A program made the position numbers and the translations under genes. From JBFGCM01 sp041581135 (lineage in GTDB: Bacteria; Actinomycetota; Acidimicrobiia; Spongiisociales; UBA5794), in the NCBI GenBank assembly GCA_041581135.1, contig JBFGCM010000010.1, forward strand, positions 1-59,795: a DNA stretch of 59,795 nucleotides, read 5' to 3'. The notes beneath the pieces were generated by a model, which saw only the letters and a list, made by a program, of their open reading frames with translations, was not told where the DNA came from and did not search any database. This document shows positions 7,216 to 15,521 of this stretch, in pieces (position 1 is the first letter of the stretch; each line of letters opens with the position of its first letter).

Positions 7216-9603
7216 ATGCGACGCGTAGTGCTGGCGACCGTCGTGGTCGCCCTGTTTGCCGCCGCCTGTACCGTCGAGCCGCTCGAGGATCCGGGCATCG
7301 GCGAACGCGCCCTCACCAGCGTCGTGTACGCCTCTGACGGCTCGGTGCTCGCCGAATGGCACGCCGAGGAGAACCGGACCCTTGTGTCCTACGCCGACCT
7401 CCCCTCCCACCTCGTCAATGCAGTGGTGGCGATCGAAGACGAGCGGTATTGGACGCACACCGGCGTCGACCTGCGCGCCATCGCTCGTGCCCTCGTCGCC
7501 AATGTCGAGGCCGGCGACGTCGTACAGGGTGGTTCCACCATCACCCAGCAGTATCTCAAGAACGTGCTCCTCACCCCCGAGGTGACCCTCGATCGCAAGC
7601 TCGAGGAGGCGGTGCTGGCGCTGCGCCTCGAAGAAGAGCTCACCAAAGAGCAGATCCTGGAGCGCTACCTGAACACGGTGTACTTCGGCAACGGCGCTTA
7701 CGGCGTGGGCACGGCGGCACAGGTCTACTTCGACAAGGCGGTGGGTGGGCTGACGCTGGCCGAGGCAGCGCTCCTAGCCGGCCTCATCAAGGCTCCGTCG
7801 AGCACCGATCCCCATGCGGTTCCCGACGAGGCACGGGCCCGGCGCAGTCTCGTGCTCGCCAAGCTCGCCGAGCTGGGATGGAGCGAGCCCGACGAGGTGG
7901 CGGCAGCCGACGCCGCCCCGCTCGGTCTGGTGCCAAAGGCGCCGGCTGTCGAGCGCGTCCGCTACCCCTACTTCGTCGAGGAGGTGAAGCGCCAACTGCT
8001 GGCCGAACCGGCATTGGGGGTGACCGCGACCGATCGATACAACGCCGTCTTCCGCGGAGGATTGCGTATCTACACCACGATCGACCCCGCCACCCAGTTC
8101 GCCGCCGAAGGGGCGATCGCCGACGTGATGCCCGAAGACGGGCCTGCGGCCGCGATGGCGGCCATCGATCCTCGGACCGGCCACGTGCTGGCGCTGGTCG
8201 GGGGTAAGGACTTCTACTCCGAGACCGACCCCATCGCCCAGTTCAACCTGGCCACCCAAGGTCGACGGCAGCCGGGTTCGTCGTTCAAACCGTTCGTCCT
8301 GGCCGCGGCCTTGGAGTCCGGTGTCACGTTGGACACGGTGTTCGAGGGCGGGCAAGCGGTGACCATCGAAACGAGCTCGGGGCCGTGGGAGGTGAGCAAC
8401 TACGAGGAGTCGATCTTCCCCAGCCTGACACTGACCGAAGCGACGGTGTTCTCTGTCAACGTGATCTACGCCCGCCTCATCGATCAGATCGGGCCGGAAT
8501 CCGTGGTGGCGGTCGCCAAGGCCGCCGGTATCACCGGCGACCTCCAGCCGTTCCACTCGCTCACGCTGGGCGCCCAGGAGGTGTCGGTGCTCGAGATGAC
8601 CTCCGCCTACGGCACCTTCGCCGCCGGCGGCATCCACGTCGACCCCATCCTGGTGACGGCCATCGAGGATGCCCAGGGGGTCAACATCTATGAGGCCACC
8701 CCGGCGGTCACGGAAGCCATGGACCGGAGCGTCGCCGAAGCCGTCACCAGCACGCTCACCGAGGTCGTCAAGCGCGGTACCGGCCAGCAGGCCCGCTTCG
8801 GGAGGGTCATGGCCGGCAAGACAGGCACCTCCGACGACCACTCCGATGCATGGTTCGTCGGCTACACCCCCGAGATCGTCGCCGGCGTGTGGGTGGGCTT
8901 CCCCCAAGGACGTGTCCCGATGGAGTATCCGGCGACGCCATACACGATCGCCGGTGGTACGTGGCCGGCACAGATCTGGGCCCGATTCGGGTCTGTGGCG
9001 CTGGTTGGTGTTCCTTACGGATCACTCGCCACGGCGGACGCCGACGGCAACATCACCGTCGAAGTCGATCTGTCCACCGGCTTCTTGGCCGGACCGTTCT
9101 GCCCTCGCGAGCACGTGCATCGCATCCAGATGCCGGTCGACAGCGCCCCCACCATCATCTGTCCGATCCACAACCCGCAAGGCATCGTCGAGATCGGCGC
9201 CGGTGTCGTGCCCGACCTCACGGGACTCAGCCTCGAGTCTGCCGTCGAGCAGCTGACGGCCGCCGGTTACCTCACGTCGGTCGAGTGGATGGATGGCGGC
9301 CCTCTGGCACAGGGAACCGTCTTCGGCCAGGAGCCACCGCCGGACTCACCGGCTCAGGAAGGAACCCGGGTGCGACTGCGGGTGGCCGGCCCGGAACCAG
9401 GGTCCACCATCCCTGCAGTGCTCGGCTTTCCCCTCGAGCTGGCGATCGAGCGCCTGGAGGCGGACTCGGTTCGCTATCAAGTGGTGACCGAGGCCGAGTC
9501 AGACCCAGACGATGCTCGGTCACGTGCTGGGATGGTGTGGAAGCAAGAGCCGGCGGCGGGCAGCAGCGTCGACGAGCTCGTGACGATCTGGGTGAATCCG
9601 TAA
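7216..9603 (+). CDS. Class A penicillin-binding protein (lipoprotein, with PASTA domains)
   Basis: A 795-aa bifunctional peptidoglycan synthase acting outside the membrane. A lipoprotein signal (hydrophobic 4-17, then AAC with C18) suggests lipid anchoring instead of the usual transmembrane helix. The GT51 glycosyltransferase domain has E74-D in EDERYWTHTG and QGGSTITQQ. The transpeptidase domain carries S355-x-x-K358, SVN and K535-T-G-T538. Two PASTA repeats follow (starting VVPDLTGLS and TIPAVLGF), which often bind muropeptides or beta-lactams. The ATG at 7216 begins the signal peptide exactly; longer frames run into tyrS antisense. No SD is clear, and TACCGT at 7203-7208 could be a -10 giving a leaderless start. 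It is divergent from tyrS and convergent with mpg. Confidence 0.9.
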   Translation: MRRVVLATVVVALFAAACTVEPLEDPGIGERALTSVVYASDGSVLAEWHAEENRTLVSYADLPSHLVNAVVAIEDERYWTHTGVDLRAIARALVANVEAGDVVQGGSTITQQYLKNVLLTPEVTLDRKLEEAVLALRLEEELTKEQILERYLNTVYFGNGAYGVGTAAQVYFDKAVGGLTLAEAALLAGLIKAPSSTDPHAVPDEARARRSLVLAKLAELGWSEPDEVAAADAAPLGLVPKAPAVERVRYPYFVEEVKRQLLAEPALGVTATDRYNAVFRGGLRIYTTIDPATQFAAEGAIADVMPEDGPAAAMAAIDPRTGHVLALVGGKDFYSETDPIAQFNLATQGRRQPGSSFKPFVLAAALESGVTLDTVFEGGQAVTIETSSGPWEVSNYEESIFPSLTLTEATVFSVNVIYARLIDQIGPESVVAVAKAAGITGDLQPFHSLTLGAQEVSVLEMTSAYGTFAAGGIHVDPILVTAIEDAQGVNIYEATPAVTEAMDRSVAEAVTSTLTEVVKRGTGQQARFGRVMAGKTGTSDDHSDAWFVGYTPEIVAGVWVGFPQGRVPMEYPATPYTIAGGTWPAQIWARFGSVALVGVPYGSLATADADGNITVEVDLSTGFLAGPFCPREHVHRIQMPVDSAPTIICPIHNPQGIVEIGAGVVPDLTGLSLESAVEQLTAAGYLTSVEWMDGGPLAQGTVFGQEPPPDSPAQEGTRVRLRVAGPEPGSTIPAVLGFPLELAIERLEADSVRYQVVTEAESDPDDARSRAGMVWKQEPAAGSSVDELVTIWVNP

Positions 9604-9619
9604 GCCTGGTGATCCCGAG

Positions 9620-10174
9620 CTAACCGGCCGGTTGCGCCACTACGAATCGCCAGAGGCGCTCCTTGGCCTTGCTGATCCCCACCCGCGGCGTCTTGAGCAC
9701 CGTGCCGGAGAGCTCGTCGCCGGGAAGCAGCGAGATCGGACCCTCGTCCAACACGCTGAGGCCATCATGGTCGCCCGTCACCCCGAGAGCCTGACACAAC
9801 TTGCCGGGGCCGTCGGCGAGGTGGTCCGAGCGCCCTCGCCTGGCCTCCATGGTGCCGATGCCTTCGGTAGGGATACCGGCGCGGAGTAGCACTGCACTGG
9901 GCATGCCCATCGGTGCGGTCACCACGTTCATGCACCAGTGCATGCCATAGGACCGATACACGTAGATCGTTCCGGGCTCCCCGAACATCGAGGGGTTCGA
10001 TTTGGTGCGACCTCGATAGGCGTGGCTGGCGGGGTCCTCGGCGCCGGCATAGGCCTCCACTTCGGAGAGCACCACCTCGGTCACGGCGCCGTCGATCTCG
10101 GTTCGGAGCCGCATGCCGAGCAGGGCACGGGCGGCAGGGAGCACCGGTCCGGCGAGGAGCTCCCGCAAGGTCAC
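9620..10174 (-). CDS. DNA-3-methyladenine glycosylase (AAG/MPG family)
   Basis: A 184-aa base-excision repair glycosylase that removes alkylated purines such as 3-methyladenine. The active-site segment EVEAYAGAEDPASHAYRGRT contains the general base E40 and the intercalating Y42. PGTIYVYRSYGMHWCMN follows, then LLRAGIP and DGPGKLCQALGV, all typical of the AAG family. The length is normal. Start is GTG at 10174, overlapping the argF stop (GTGA). It is the last gene of the infC-to-mpg run and converges on the PBP gene with only 16 nt between; no terminator hairpin is evident there. Confidence 0.92.
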   Translation of the reverse strand: MTLRELLAGPVLPAARALLGMRLRTEIDGAVTEVVLSEVEAYAGAEDPASHAYRGRTKSNPSMFGEPGTIYVYRSYGMHWCMNVVTAPMGMPSAVLLRAGIPTEGIGTMEARRGRSDHLADGPGKLCQALGVTGDHDGLSVLDEGPISLLPGDELSGTVLKTPRVGISKAKERLWRFVVAQPAG

Positions 10175-11088
10175 AAGGCCGTCAGGTACAGCAGGAGTGC
10201 CTTGAACGCGTGCATGCGATTCTCGGCCTGGTCGAAGACCCGAGACCGGTCGTGTTCCATCACCGCGTGTACCACCTCCTCGCCGCGATGGGCGGGGAGA
10301 CAGTGCAGGAAGATGGCGTCGCTCGCTGCCGTGTCGAACAGCGAGAGGCTGACCTGGAAGTCAGCGAAGAGCTCGTGGCGGGTGGCGGTCTCCGACTCCT
10401 GGCCCATCGACGCCCACACGTCCGTGTACACCACGTCGGCGTCCTTCACCGCTGCCGCCGGGTCGTGCAGCGCCTCGACCGTGCCGCCGCCGGCAGATCC
10501 AAGACGACGTGCCAGACGCACGAAGTCGTCGTGGGGCCCATAGCCCTCGGGCGTGGCGACTCGTATCTGCATCCCGGTCATGGCACCGGCCAGCATGAGC
10601 GAATGGGCGACGTTGTTGCCATCGCCGACATACGCCAGCACGGTGTCCTGCAGTGGCCGGTGCTCCGCAATGGTCATCAGATCGGCGAGGGCCTGACACG
10701 GGTGCTCCAGGTCGGAGAGGAGGTTGATCACCGGGGCGGCGGCGTAGTCGGCGAGCACCTCGAGGTCGCTGTGGTGGAACACCCGGAATGCGAGGACGTC
10801 CAGATAGCGGTCGAGTACCCGGGCCACGTCTTCGACCGCCTCGCGCTTGCCCAGGCCCACCTCGTCTGCTTTGAGAACCACCGGGTGGGCTCCCAGATCC
10901 TCGATGGCGACTTCTGAGGAGACCCGGGTGCGGGTCGAGGGCTTCTCGAAGAACAGCCCGACCTTCATGTCGTCGAGGCGACCGCGCACGGCGCGGGGTG
11001 CCTTCTTCACGGCCGCTGCCCTGTCGAGCACGTCGCGGAGCGCCTGAATTTCCAGGTCGGCGACGCTCAAGAAATCCAGATCGGTCAC
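10171..11088 (-). CDS. argF: Ornithine carbamoyltransferase
   Basis: A 305-aa enzyme converting ornithine and carbamoyl phosphate to citrulline in arginine biosynthesis. The carbamoyl-phosphate loop EKPSTRTRVS, HPCQALADL and the ornithine-side motif FLHCLPAHRGEEV are intact, which separates it from the aspartate enzyme encoded at 36943-37872. Start is GTG at 11088, which overlaps the pheT stop (GTGA) and has GGGAGG 6 nt upstream; the open frame extends further but inside pheT. No other arg genes or argR are nearby, so this gene stands apart from the rest of the pathway. Confidence 0.93.
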   Translation of the reverse strand: MTDLDFLSVADLEIQALRDVLDRAAAVKKAPRAVRGRLDDMKVGLFFEKPSTRTRVSSEVAIEDLGAHPVVLKADEVGLGKREAVEDVARVLDRYLDVLAFRVFHHSDLEVLADYAAAPVINLLSDLEHPCQALADLMTIAEHRPLQDTVLAYVGDGNNVAHSLMLAGAMTGMQIRVATPEGYGPHDDFVRLARRLGSAGGGTVEALHDPAAAVKDADVVYTDVWASMGQESETATRHELFADFQVSLSLFDTAASDAIFLHCLPAHRGEEVVHAVMEHDRSRVFDQAENRMHAFKALLLYLTAL

Positions 11089-13502
11089 GTGGGTCCTCCC
11101 CTCAGCGTTCCGCCGACGGCGTCGGCCACCGCCGCCTCGATGCGAGCACGGACGGGTGCGATCTCGGCGTCGGTGAGAGTTCGTTCCGGTGCTCGCAATG
11201 TCAGCCGGTACGCCATGCTCTTTCTGCCTTCGCCGAGGCCACTCCCGCGGAAGACGTCGAACAGCCACACCTCCTCGGCGAGCTCACCCGCTCCTGTCGT
11301 GATCGCCTCCAAGACGTCCGCATTGGGGGTCTCGTCGGCCACCTCGAATGCGAGGTCGAAGATGACCGGGGGGAACTGGCTCGGGTTGATGAACTGCCAC
11401 GCATCGGGAGCTCGCAGCATGGGAGCCGCAGTGACCTCGCCGATGGCGACCCTACCGGAGAGGCCGAAGGCGTCTGCCACCGAGGGCCGCAGCTCCCCGA
11501 CGTGCCCGATCGTCTCACCCTCGAAGCCAACCGCCGCGCAGCGCTCGGGATGGAACGGTTCCACGACGGCGCGCCGCAGAGTGATGGGCGACTCGAGCTC
11601 CTCTGCGATGAGGCTCACCAATCCGGTGGCATCGAGCACCTCGTACTGGCGTGGCGTCAACGCCCAACCGGCATCCTCCCGCGATGGTTCACGTTGCGCC
11701 CCGGCCGCCACGAACGCCAGCATGTCGGGCTGGTCTGGAATCGACGCCGCCGCAGGCAGGAACACCTTGCCGAACTCGAAGAGCCGAACATCCTCCATGT
11801 TCCGGGCGATGTTGTGGGCGGCGGCCTTCAGGATGCCCGGCAGGAGGGTCGTACGCATCACGCCTTCCTCGTCCCGCAGCGGGTTCACCACCCGGATGCC
11901 TTCCCGACGGGGGTCGTCCTCGGGAAGGGCCAGGGCGTCGAGGTCGCTTTCACCGATGAACGAGAATGTCAGCGCCTCGTGGTAGCCGGCCCCCACCATG
12001 ACCTCGCGGAGCCGACGCTCACGCCGCTGGGCATCGGTGAGGCCCCCTCCGGGCCCCACGGCGACACGGTCCGGGATGCCGTCGAAGCCGTGGAGCCGGG
12101 CGATCTCCTCGACGAGATCAGCCGGGCGGGTGACATCGTGACGCCGCGTGGGAACGGTCACGAGCAGGGGTTCGGCCTCCTTCACGTCGAAGTCGAGTCG
12201 CCTCAGCAACTGCGCCGCCGCGGCCCGGTCGATCTCGATGCCGAGCAGGCGCGGGATCTCGTCGAGCGCGAGGGGGACCTGGCGTCTGGTCACCACTTCG
12301 GGATAGGCGTCGACGAGCCGGGCGGCGGCGGTGCCGCCGGCGAACTCGACCAGGAGCTCGGCCACCCGATCGGCGGCGACGTGGCAGAAGTTCGGATCCA
12401 TCCCCCGTTCGAACCTGGCCGACGCTTCCGATCGCAAACCAAGCCGCTTCGACGTCACGAGCACGCTGGGTGGTTCCCACATGGCCGCTTCCACGAAGAC
12501 GTGGCGGGAGTCGTCGTGGACCTCGGTGTCCGCGCCTCCCATGACGCCGGCGATGGCCACTGCCTGGGTAGCGTCGGCCACGACAATGTCCGTAGCGACC
12601 AGCTCACGCTCGACGCCGTCGAGCGTGACGAGGGCTTCGCCGTCGGTGGCCCGTCGCACCACGATCTGATCACCGAGGCGCTCGAGGTCGAATGCGTGGG
12701 TGGGGTGCCCGAGCTCCATCATCACGTAGTTGGAGGCGTCGACGACGTTGTTGATCGGCCGCACGCCGGCGGCCTCGAGACGTGCCCGGATCCAATGCGG
12801 CGAAGGGCCCACCGTGATGTTGCGCACTTCGCGCCCCACGAAGCGCGGACACCCGATGGGGTCCTCGATGCGGATGTCGACGCGCGAGGGCGGCTCCTCC
12901 GCGTCGAGGGCCACCTCGGGGTGACGCAGCGGTATGTCGTAGTAGGCGGCCAGTTCGCGGGCCAGCCCCACCACCGACATGCAGTCCGGTCGGTTCGGCG
13001 TCACGGCCAGGTCGTAGATGGTGTCCGGGAGGTGGAGCTGGGTGGCGAAATCGTCCCCGAGATGGGACTCCGCTGCCGGATAGTCCTCGTTGAGCACCAT
13101 GATGCCGGCGTGGTCGTCGCCGACCTCGAGCTCTTGTTCCGAGCAGATCATGCCGTTGGAGACGACCCCACGGATCTCGCGACGACCGATCTCGAAGTCG
13201 CCGCCGAGCACGGCCCCGGGGAGTGCCACCGGCACCACGGCTCCGACGTCGAAGTTCCACGCACCGCAGATGATCTCAGCCACCTCGCTGCCGACATCCA
13301 CGGTGCACACTCGCACCTTGTCGGCGTTCGGATGCGGCTCGATGTGAGTGACTCGTCCGACCACGACGCCCGAGAATGACGGCGTCACCGTGGTCATCTC
13401 CTCGACCTCGAAGCCGAGCGACTCGAACACCGCCCCGATCTCTGCCGGATCGGATGTGGGGAGGTCGACGAAATCGTTCAGCCAGCGCAAGGTGGTCTTC
13501 AT
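11085..13502 (-). CDS. pheT: Phenylalanyl-tRNA synthetase, beta subunit
   Basis: An 805-aa subunit of the alpha2beta2 synthetase. Domains in order: EMAP-like tRNA-binding domain (about 40-150, with VVGRVTHIEPHPNADK), B3/B4 editing domain, B5 domain, the catalytic-like core without active site, and a C-terminal FDX-ACB anticodon-binding domain (QFPPVIFDLAFEV). The ATG at 13502 begins the usual KTTLRWLNDFVDL. It is seven bases from pheS and under the pheST attenuator at 14640-14754. argF overlaps its end. Confidence 0.95.
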   Translation of the reverse strand: MKTTLRWLNDFVDLPTSDPAEIGAVFESLGFEVEEMTTVTPSFSGVVVGRVTHIEPHPNADKVRVCTVDVGSEVAEIICGAWNFDVGAVVPVALPGAVLGGDFEIGRREIRGVVSNGMICSEQELEVGDDHAGIMVLNEDYPAAESHLGDDFATQLHLPDTIYDLAVTPNRPDCMSVVGLARELAAYYDIPLRHPEVALDAEEPPSRVDIRIEDPIGCPRFVGREVRNITVGPSPHWIRARLEAAGVRPINNVVDASNYVMMELGHPTHAFDLERLGDQIVVRRATDGEALVTLDGVERELVATDIVVADATQAVAIAGVMGGADTEVHDDSRHVFVEAAMWEPPSVLVTSKRLGLRSEASARFERGMDPNFCHVAADRVAELLVEFAGGTAAARLVDAYPEVVTRRQVPLALDEIPRLLGIEIDRAAAAQLLRRLDFDVKEAEPLLVTVPTRRHDVTRPADLVEEIARLHGFDGIPDRVAVGPGGGLTDAQRRERRLREVMVGAGYHEALTFSFIGESDLDALALPEDDPRREGIRVVNPLRDEEGVMRTTLLPGILKAAAHNIARNMEDVRLFEFGKVFLPAAASIPDQPDMLAFVAAGAQREPSREDAGWALTPRQYEVLDATGLVSLIAEELESPITLRRAVVEPFHPERCAAVGFEGETIGHVGELRPSVADAFGLSGRVAIGEVTAAPMLRAPDAWQFINPSQFPPVIFDLAFEVADETPNADVLEAITTGAGELAEEVWLFDVFRGSGLGEGRKSMAYRLTLRAPERTLTDAEIAPVRARIEAAVADAVGGTLRGGPT

Positions 13503-13509
13503 TGGTGCC

Positions 13510-14595
13510 TCACTTGAACTGTCGCAGCACGCGAAGGTCCGATTCGAAGAAGTGCCGCAGGTCCGAGATACCGTGCCGCACCATGGCGAACCGGTCGGCG
13601 CCGACGCCGAAGGCGAAGCCGGTCAAGGCCTCGGGGTCGTATCCCACGGCTTCGAATACGGCCGGGTGCACCATGCCGCAGCCGGCCAGCTCGATCCACC
13701 CGGTGTGACTGCACACGCGGCAACCGGAGAAGTCACAGGCAAAGCACGAGACGTGCATCTGGGCGGACGGCTCGGTGAACGGGAAGTAATCCGGCAGGAA
13801 GCGCACCGTCTGCTTGGGGCCGAAGAACTGCTTGGCCATGTAGTCGAGTGTCCCCTTGAGGTCGCCGAACGTGATGCCGTCGTCCACCGCCAGGCCCTCC
13901 ACCTGGTGGAACACGGGGCTGTGGGTGGGATCCAGGTCGTCGCGCCGGAACACGCGCCCGGGGACCACGATGTATACCGGAGGGTCGTGGGCCTCCATGT
14001 ACCGGGCTTGCATCGGCGACGTGTGGGTGCGCAGCAGGATCTCGACGTCGTCGTCGTGGCGATCCTCACCGAACGGCTCGAAGTCCACATACAGCGTGTC
14101 CGACTCGAGGCGCGCCGGGTGGGTCTTGGGGATGTTCAATGCAGTGAAGTTGTAGAAGTCGTTCTCGATCTCGGGCCCGGTGGCCACCGTGTATCCGATG
14201 GAAGTGAAGATGTCGACGATGTCTGCCAATGTCGAGGTGACCAGGTGGTGGGTACCCCGGCGCGGTACGCGGCCCGGCAGAGTGACGTCGACCCGGTCGG
14301 CGCGCAGTCGCATGGCTTCCTCGGCAGCCGCCAGGTCGGCTCGGCGCCCATCGATGCGGTCCCGGATGCCGGCGGCGATCTCGTTGATGAAGGCACCCAG
14401 CTCGCGGCGCTCGTCCGGATCGAGACGTCCCAGCTCCTTGCGGAGCTTGCCGATCTCGGATTGTCTGCCGAGCAGTTCGGCTTCGAGCGTGCCCAGGGTG
14501 GCGAGATCCGACACGGCGGCGACGCGGGCCGGGACCTCGTCGGCGAGGGCGCGAAGGGTGGAACGGGGATCCATGGGGCGGGTCAGGTTAGTCAT
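13510..14595 (-). CDS. pheS: Phenylalanyl-tRNA synthetase, alpha subunit
   Basis: A 361-aa class II synthetase catalytic subunit: an N-terminal coiled coil (about 1-90) that holds tRNA-Phe, then the core with RTHTSPMQARYM, PDYFPFTEPSAQMHVSCF and the motif 3 region FGVGADRFAMVRHGI. A Cys-rich insert (CFACDFSGCRVC) precedes GWIELAGCGM, a variant seen in some PheS proteins and perhaps a metal or structural knuckle. The ATG at 14595 has an upstream AGGAAA. Expression should be controlled by the leader-peptide attenuator just upstream. Confidence 0.96.
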   Translation of the reverse strand: MTNLTRPMDPRSTLRALADEVPARVAAVSDLATLGTLEAELLGRQSEIGKLRKELGRLDPDERRELGAFINEIAAGIRDRIDGRRADLAAAEEAMRLRADRVDVTLPGRVPRRGTHHLVTSTLADIVDIFTSIGYTVATGPEIENDFYNFTALNIPKTHPARLESDTLYVDFEPFGEDRHDDDVEILLRTHTSPMQARYMEAHDPPVYIVVPGRVFRRDDLDPTHSPVFHQVEGLAVDDGITFGDLKGTLDYMAKQFFGPKQTVRFLPDYFPFTEPSAQMHVSCFACDFSGCRVCSHTGWIELAGCGMVHPAVFEAVGYDPEALTGFAFGVGADRFAMVRHGISDLRHFFESDLRVLRQFK

Positions 14596-14646
14596 GGGTT
14601 TCCTGTCTGCTCGGTGTCCGAGGGGAGCGGCTCCGGCACACAGAAG

Positions 14647-14670
14647 CCCGGAGCTGCGAGAGGCTCCGGG
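14647..14670 (-). terminator. Attenuator terminator of pheST
   Basis: On the minus strand, CCCGGAGC (14663-14670) and GCTCCGGG (14647-14654) form an 8-bp stem with an 8-nt loop, followed by CTTCTGTGT. The tail is only partly U-rich. The 5' arm is also part of a competing pairing (CCCGCCCGGAGC, 14663-14674, with GCTCCGGTGCGGG, 14709-14721, one bulged U), so the hairpin can be switched off. Confidence 0.72.
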
Positions 14671-14691
14671 CGGGATGTTCGGCGAGTGTCG

Positions 14692-14754
14692 CTATCGCGT
14701 AGTACTCGCCCGCACCGGAGCGGGCGCAAACGCGAAGCTGAATCGCCGAGTCAT
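14692..14754 (-). CDS. pheST leader peptide (Phe-rich, 20 aa)
   Basis: The ORF ATG...TAG encodes MTRRFSFAFAPAPVRASTTR. Codons 5, 7 and 9 are Phe (TTC, TTC, TTT), a density not expected by chance in this GC-rich DNA, and it ends 96 nt before pheS. It plays the role of the E. coli pheM leader peptide: it senses charged tRNA-Phe through ribosome stalling. No SD precedes it; the ATG lies 7 nt after a TACACT -10, so the mRNA probably starts at the A of ATG. An in-frame ATG 30 nt upstream (14784) would add ten residues but lies upstream of the likely transcription start. Confidence 0.72.
   Translation of the reverse strand: MTRRFSFAFAPAPVRASTTR
14707..14726 (-). promoter_or_regulatory. pheST attenuator: pause hairpin (1:2) competing with the antiterminator (2:3)
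   Basis: CGCCCGC (14720-14726) pairs with GCGGGCG (14707-14713) around a 6-nt loop. The same 3' part, GCTCCGGTGCGGG (14709-14721), can instead pair with CCCGCCCGGAGC (14663-14674) and disrupt the terminator at 14647-14670. The hairpin starts directly after the three Phe codons. A ribosome stalled on them would mask strand 1, free strand 2, and let pheS be read, which is the classical attenuation logic. Confidence 0.72.
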
Positions 14755-14760
14755 GCGACG

Positions 14761-14789
14761 AGTGTATCGCAGCGTTCGGCCCATGCCTA
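14761..14789 (-). promoter_or_regulatory. pheST promoter (leaderless)
   Basis: -35 TAGGCA (14784-14789, four of six consensus bases) and -10 TACACT (14761-14766) are 17 bp apart. The expected start coincides with A14754 of the leader-peptide ATG. The -35 overlaps the stop codon of the upstream rRNA methyltransferase gene. Confidence 0.65.
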
Positions 14790-15521
14790 CCGCACCATCT
14801 CGTAGGCGATGACGGCACCCGCCATAGCGGCGTTGAGGCTCTCGACGGCCACCGGGATGGTGACGTTGAGCTCAACGGATGCGACCACCTCGGCGGGGAG
14901 TCCATGCGCCTCGGAGCCGATGAACACCGCGGTGGGCACCGACCAGTCGACCTCGGCCGGGGCCATACCTCCGGAGACGACGGTCGCCATCGAGCGAAGC
15001 CCACATGACACCACATCGGCAATCCCCACCGGTCCCACCGGCGAACAGGTGAAATGGGCGCCGGCTGCCGCCCGGACCACCTTGGGTGCCCACGGATCCG
15101 CTCCGCTGCCACCCCATGCGTACTGCAGCCCGAATGCGGCAGCCACGCGGATCAACGTGCCCGTGTTGCCGGGGTCACTCACTTCCCAGGCCACGAGCGT
15201 GGGGATCGGCTCCAGTGCCGGTGGAGGGGGGATCTCGACGATGCCGACCGGGCCCCGCGGGTGCCGCGTGTGTGATACGCGCTCCAGCACTTGGGGGGTC
15301 ACCGTCACCAGGTCGGTGTCCGCCTCGACGGCCAGCTCGGCCGCAGCAGGATCGTCCTCGAGCGCGAACATCCTGCGGAAGGCGACACGCCCCACTGCGG
15401 CGGAAACCACGTGCGGTCCTTCGACGGTGGTCAGACCGGTGTCGCGCCGGTGGCGGGCCCGTTCCAGCCGCGCCGCCTCTTGGACCAGGCGGTTGGAACG
15501 CGATGTGATCAGGACGGTCAG
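14787..15521 (-). CDS. SpoU/TrmH-family RNA 2'-O-methyltransferase
   Basis: A 244-aa SAM-dependent methyltransferase with a trefoil knot. Motif 1 is VSDPGNTGTLIR, motif 2 VFIGSEAHGLPAEV, and motif 3 IPVAVESLNAAMAGAVIAYE. It probably methylates rRNA (RlmB/TsnR-like group) and is often encoded near rplT and pheS. The family's N-terminus (ITSRSNRLVQEAARL) begins right at the junction with rplT, but no ATG, GTG or TTG is available there. The best start is CTG at 15521, overlapping the rplT stop as CTGA. Longer frames run inside rplT with unrelated sequence. The same CTGA arrangement occurs at aroE. Confidence 0.85.
   Translation of the reverse strand: MTVLITSRSNRLVQEAARLERARHRRDTGLTTVEGPHVVSAAVGRVAFRRMFALEDDPAAAELAVEADTDLVTVTPQVLERVSHTRHPRGPVGIVEIPPPPALEPIPTLVAWEVSDPGNTGTLIRVAAAFGLQYAWGGSGADPWAPKVVRAAAGAHFTCSPVGPVGIADVVSCGLRSMATVVSGGMAPAEVDWSVPTAVFIGSEAHGLPAEVVASVELNVTIPVAVESLNAAMAGAVIAYEMVR

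Noticed and set aside
10998..13379. 793-aa open frame on the plus strand
   Set aside because: Shadow of pheT caused by high GC at third codon positions; no recognisable domain.
14784..14786. Upstream in-frame ATG for the pheST leader peptide
   Set aside because: It lies within the -35 element and upstream of the predicted transcription start; the Phe codons and stems fit the ATG at 14754.
14596..14790. T-box riboswitch upstream of pheS
   Set aside because: No T-box core sequence or specifier-loop architecture is present; the leader-peptide attenuator explains the region better.
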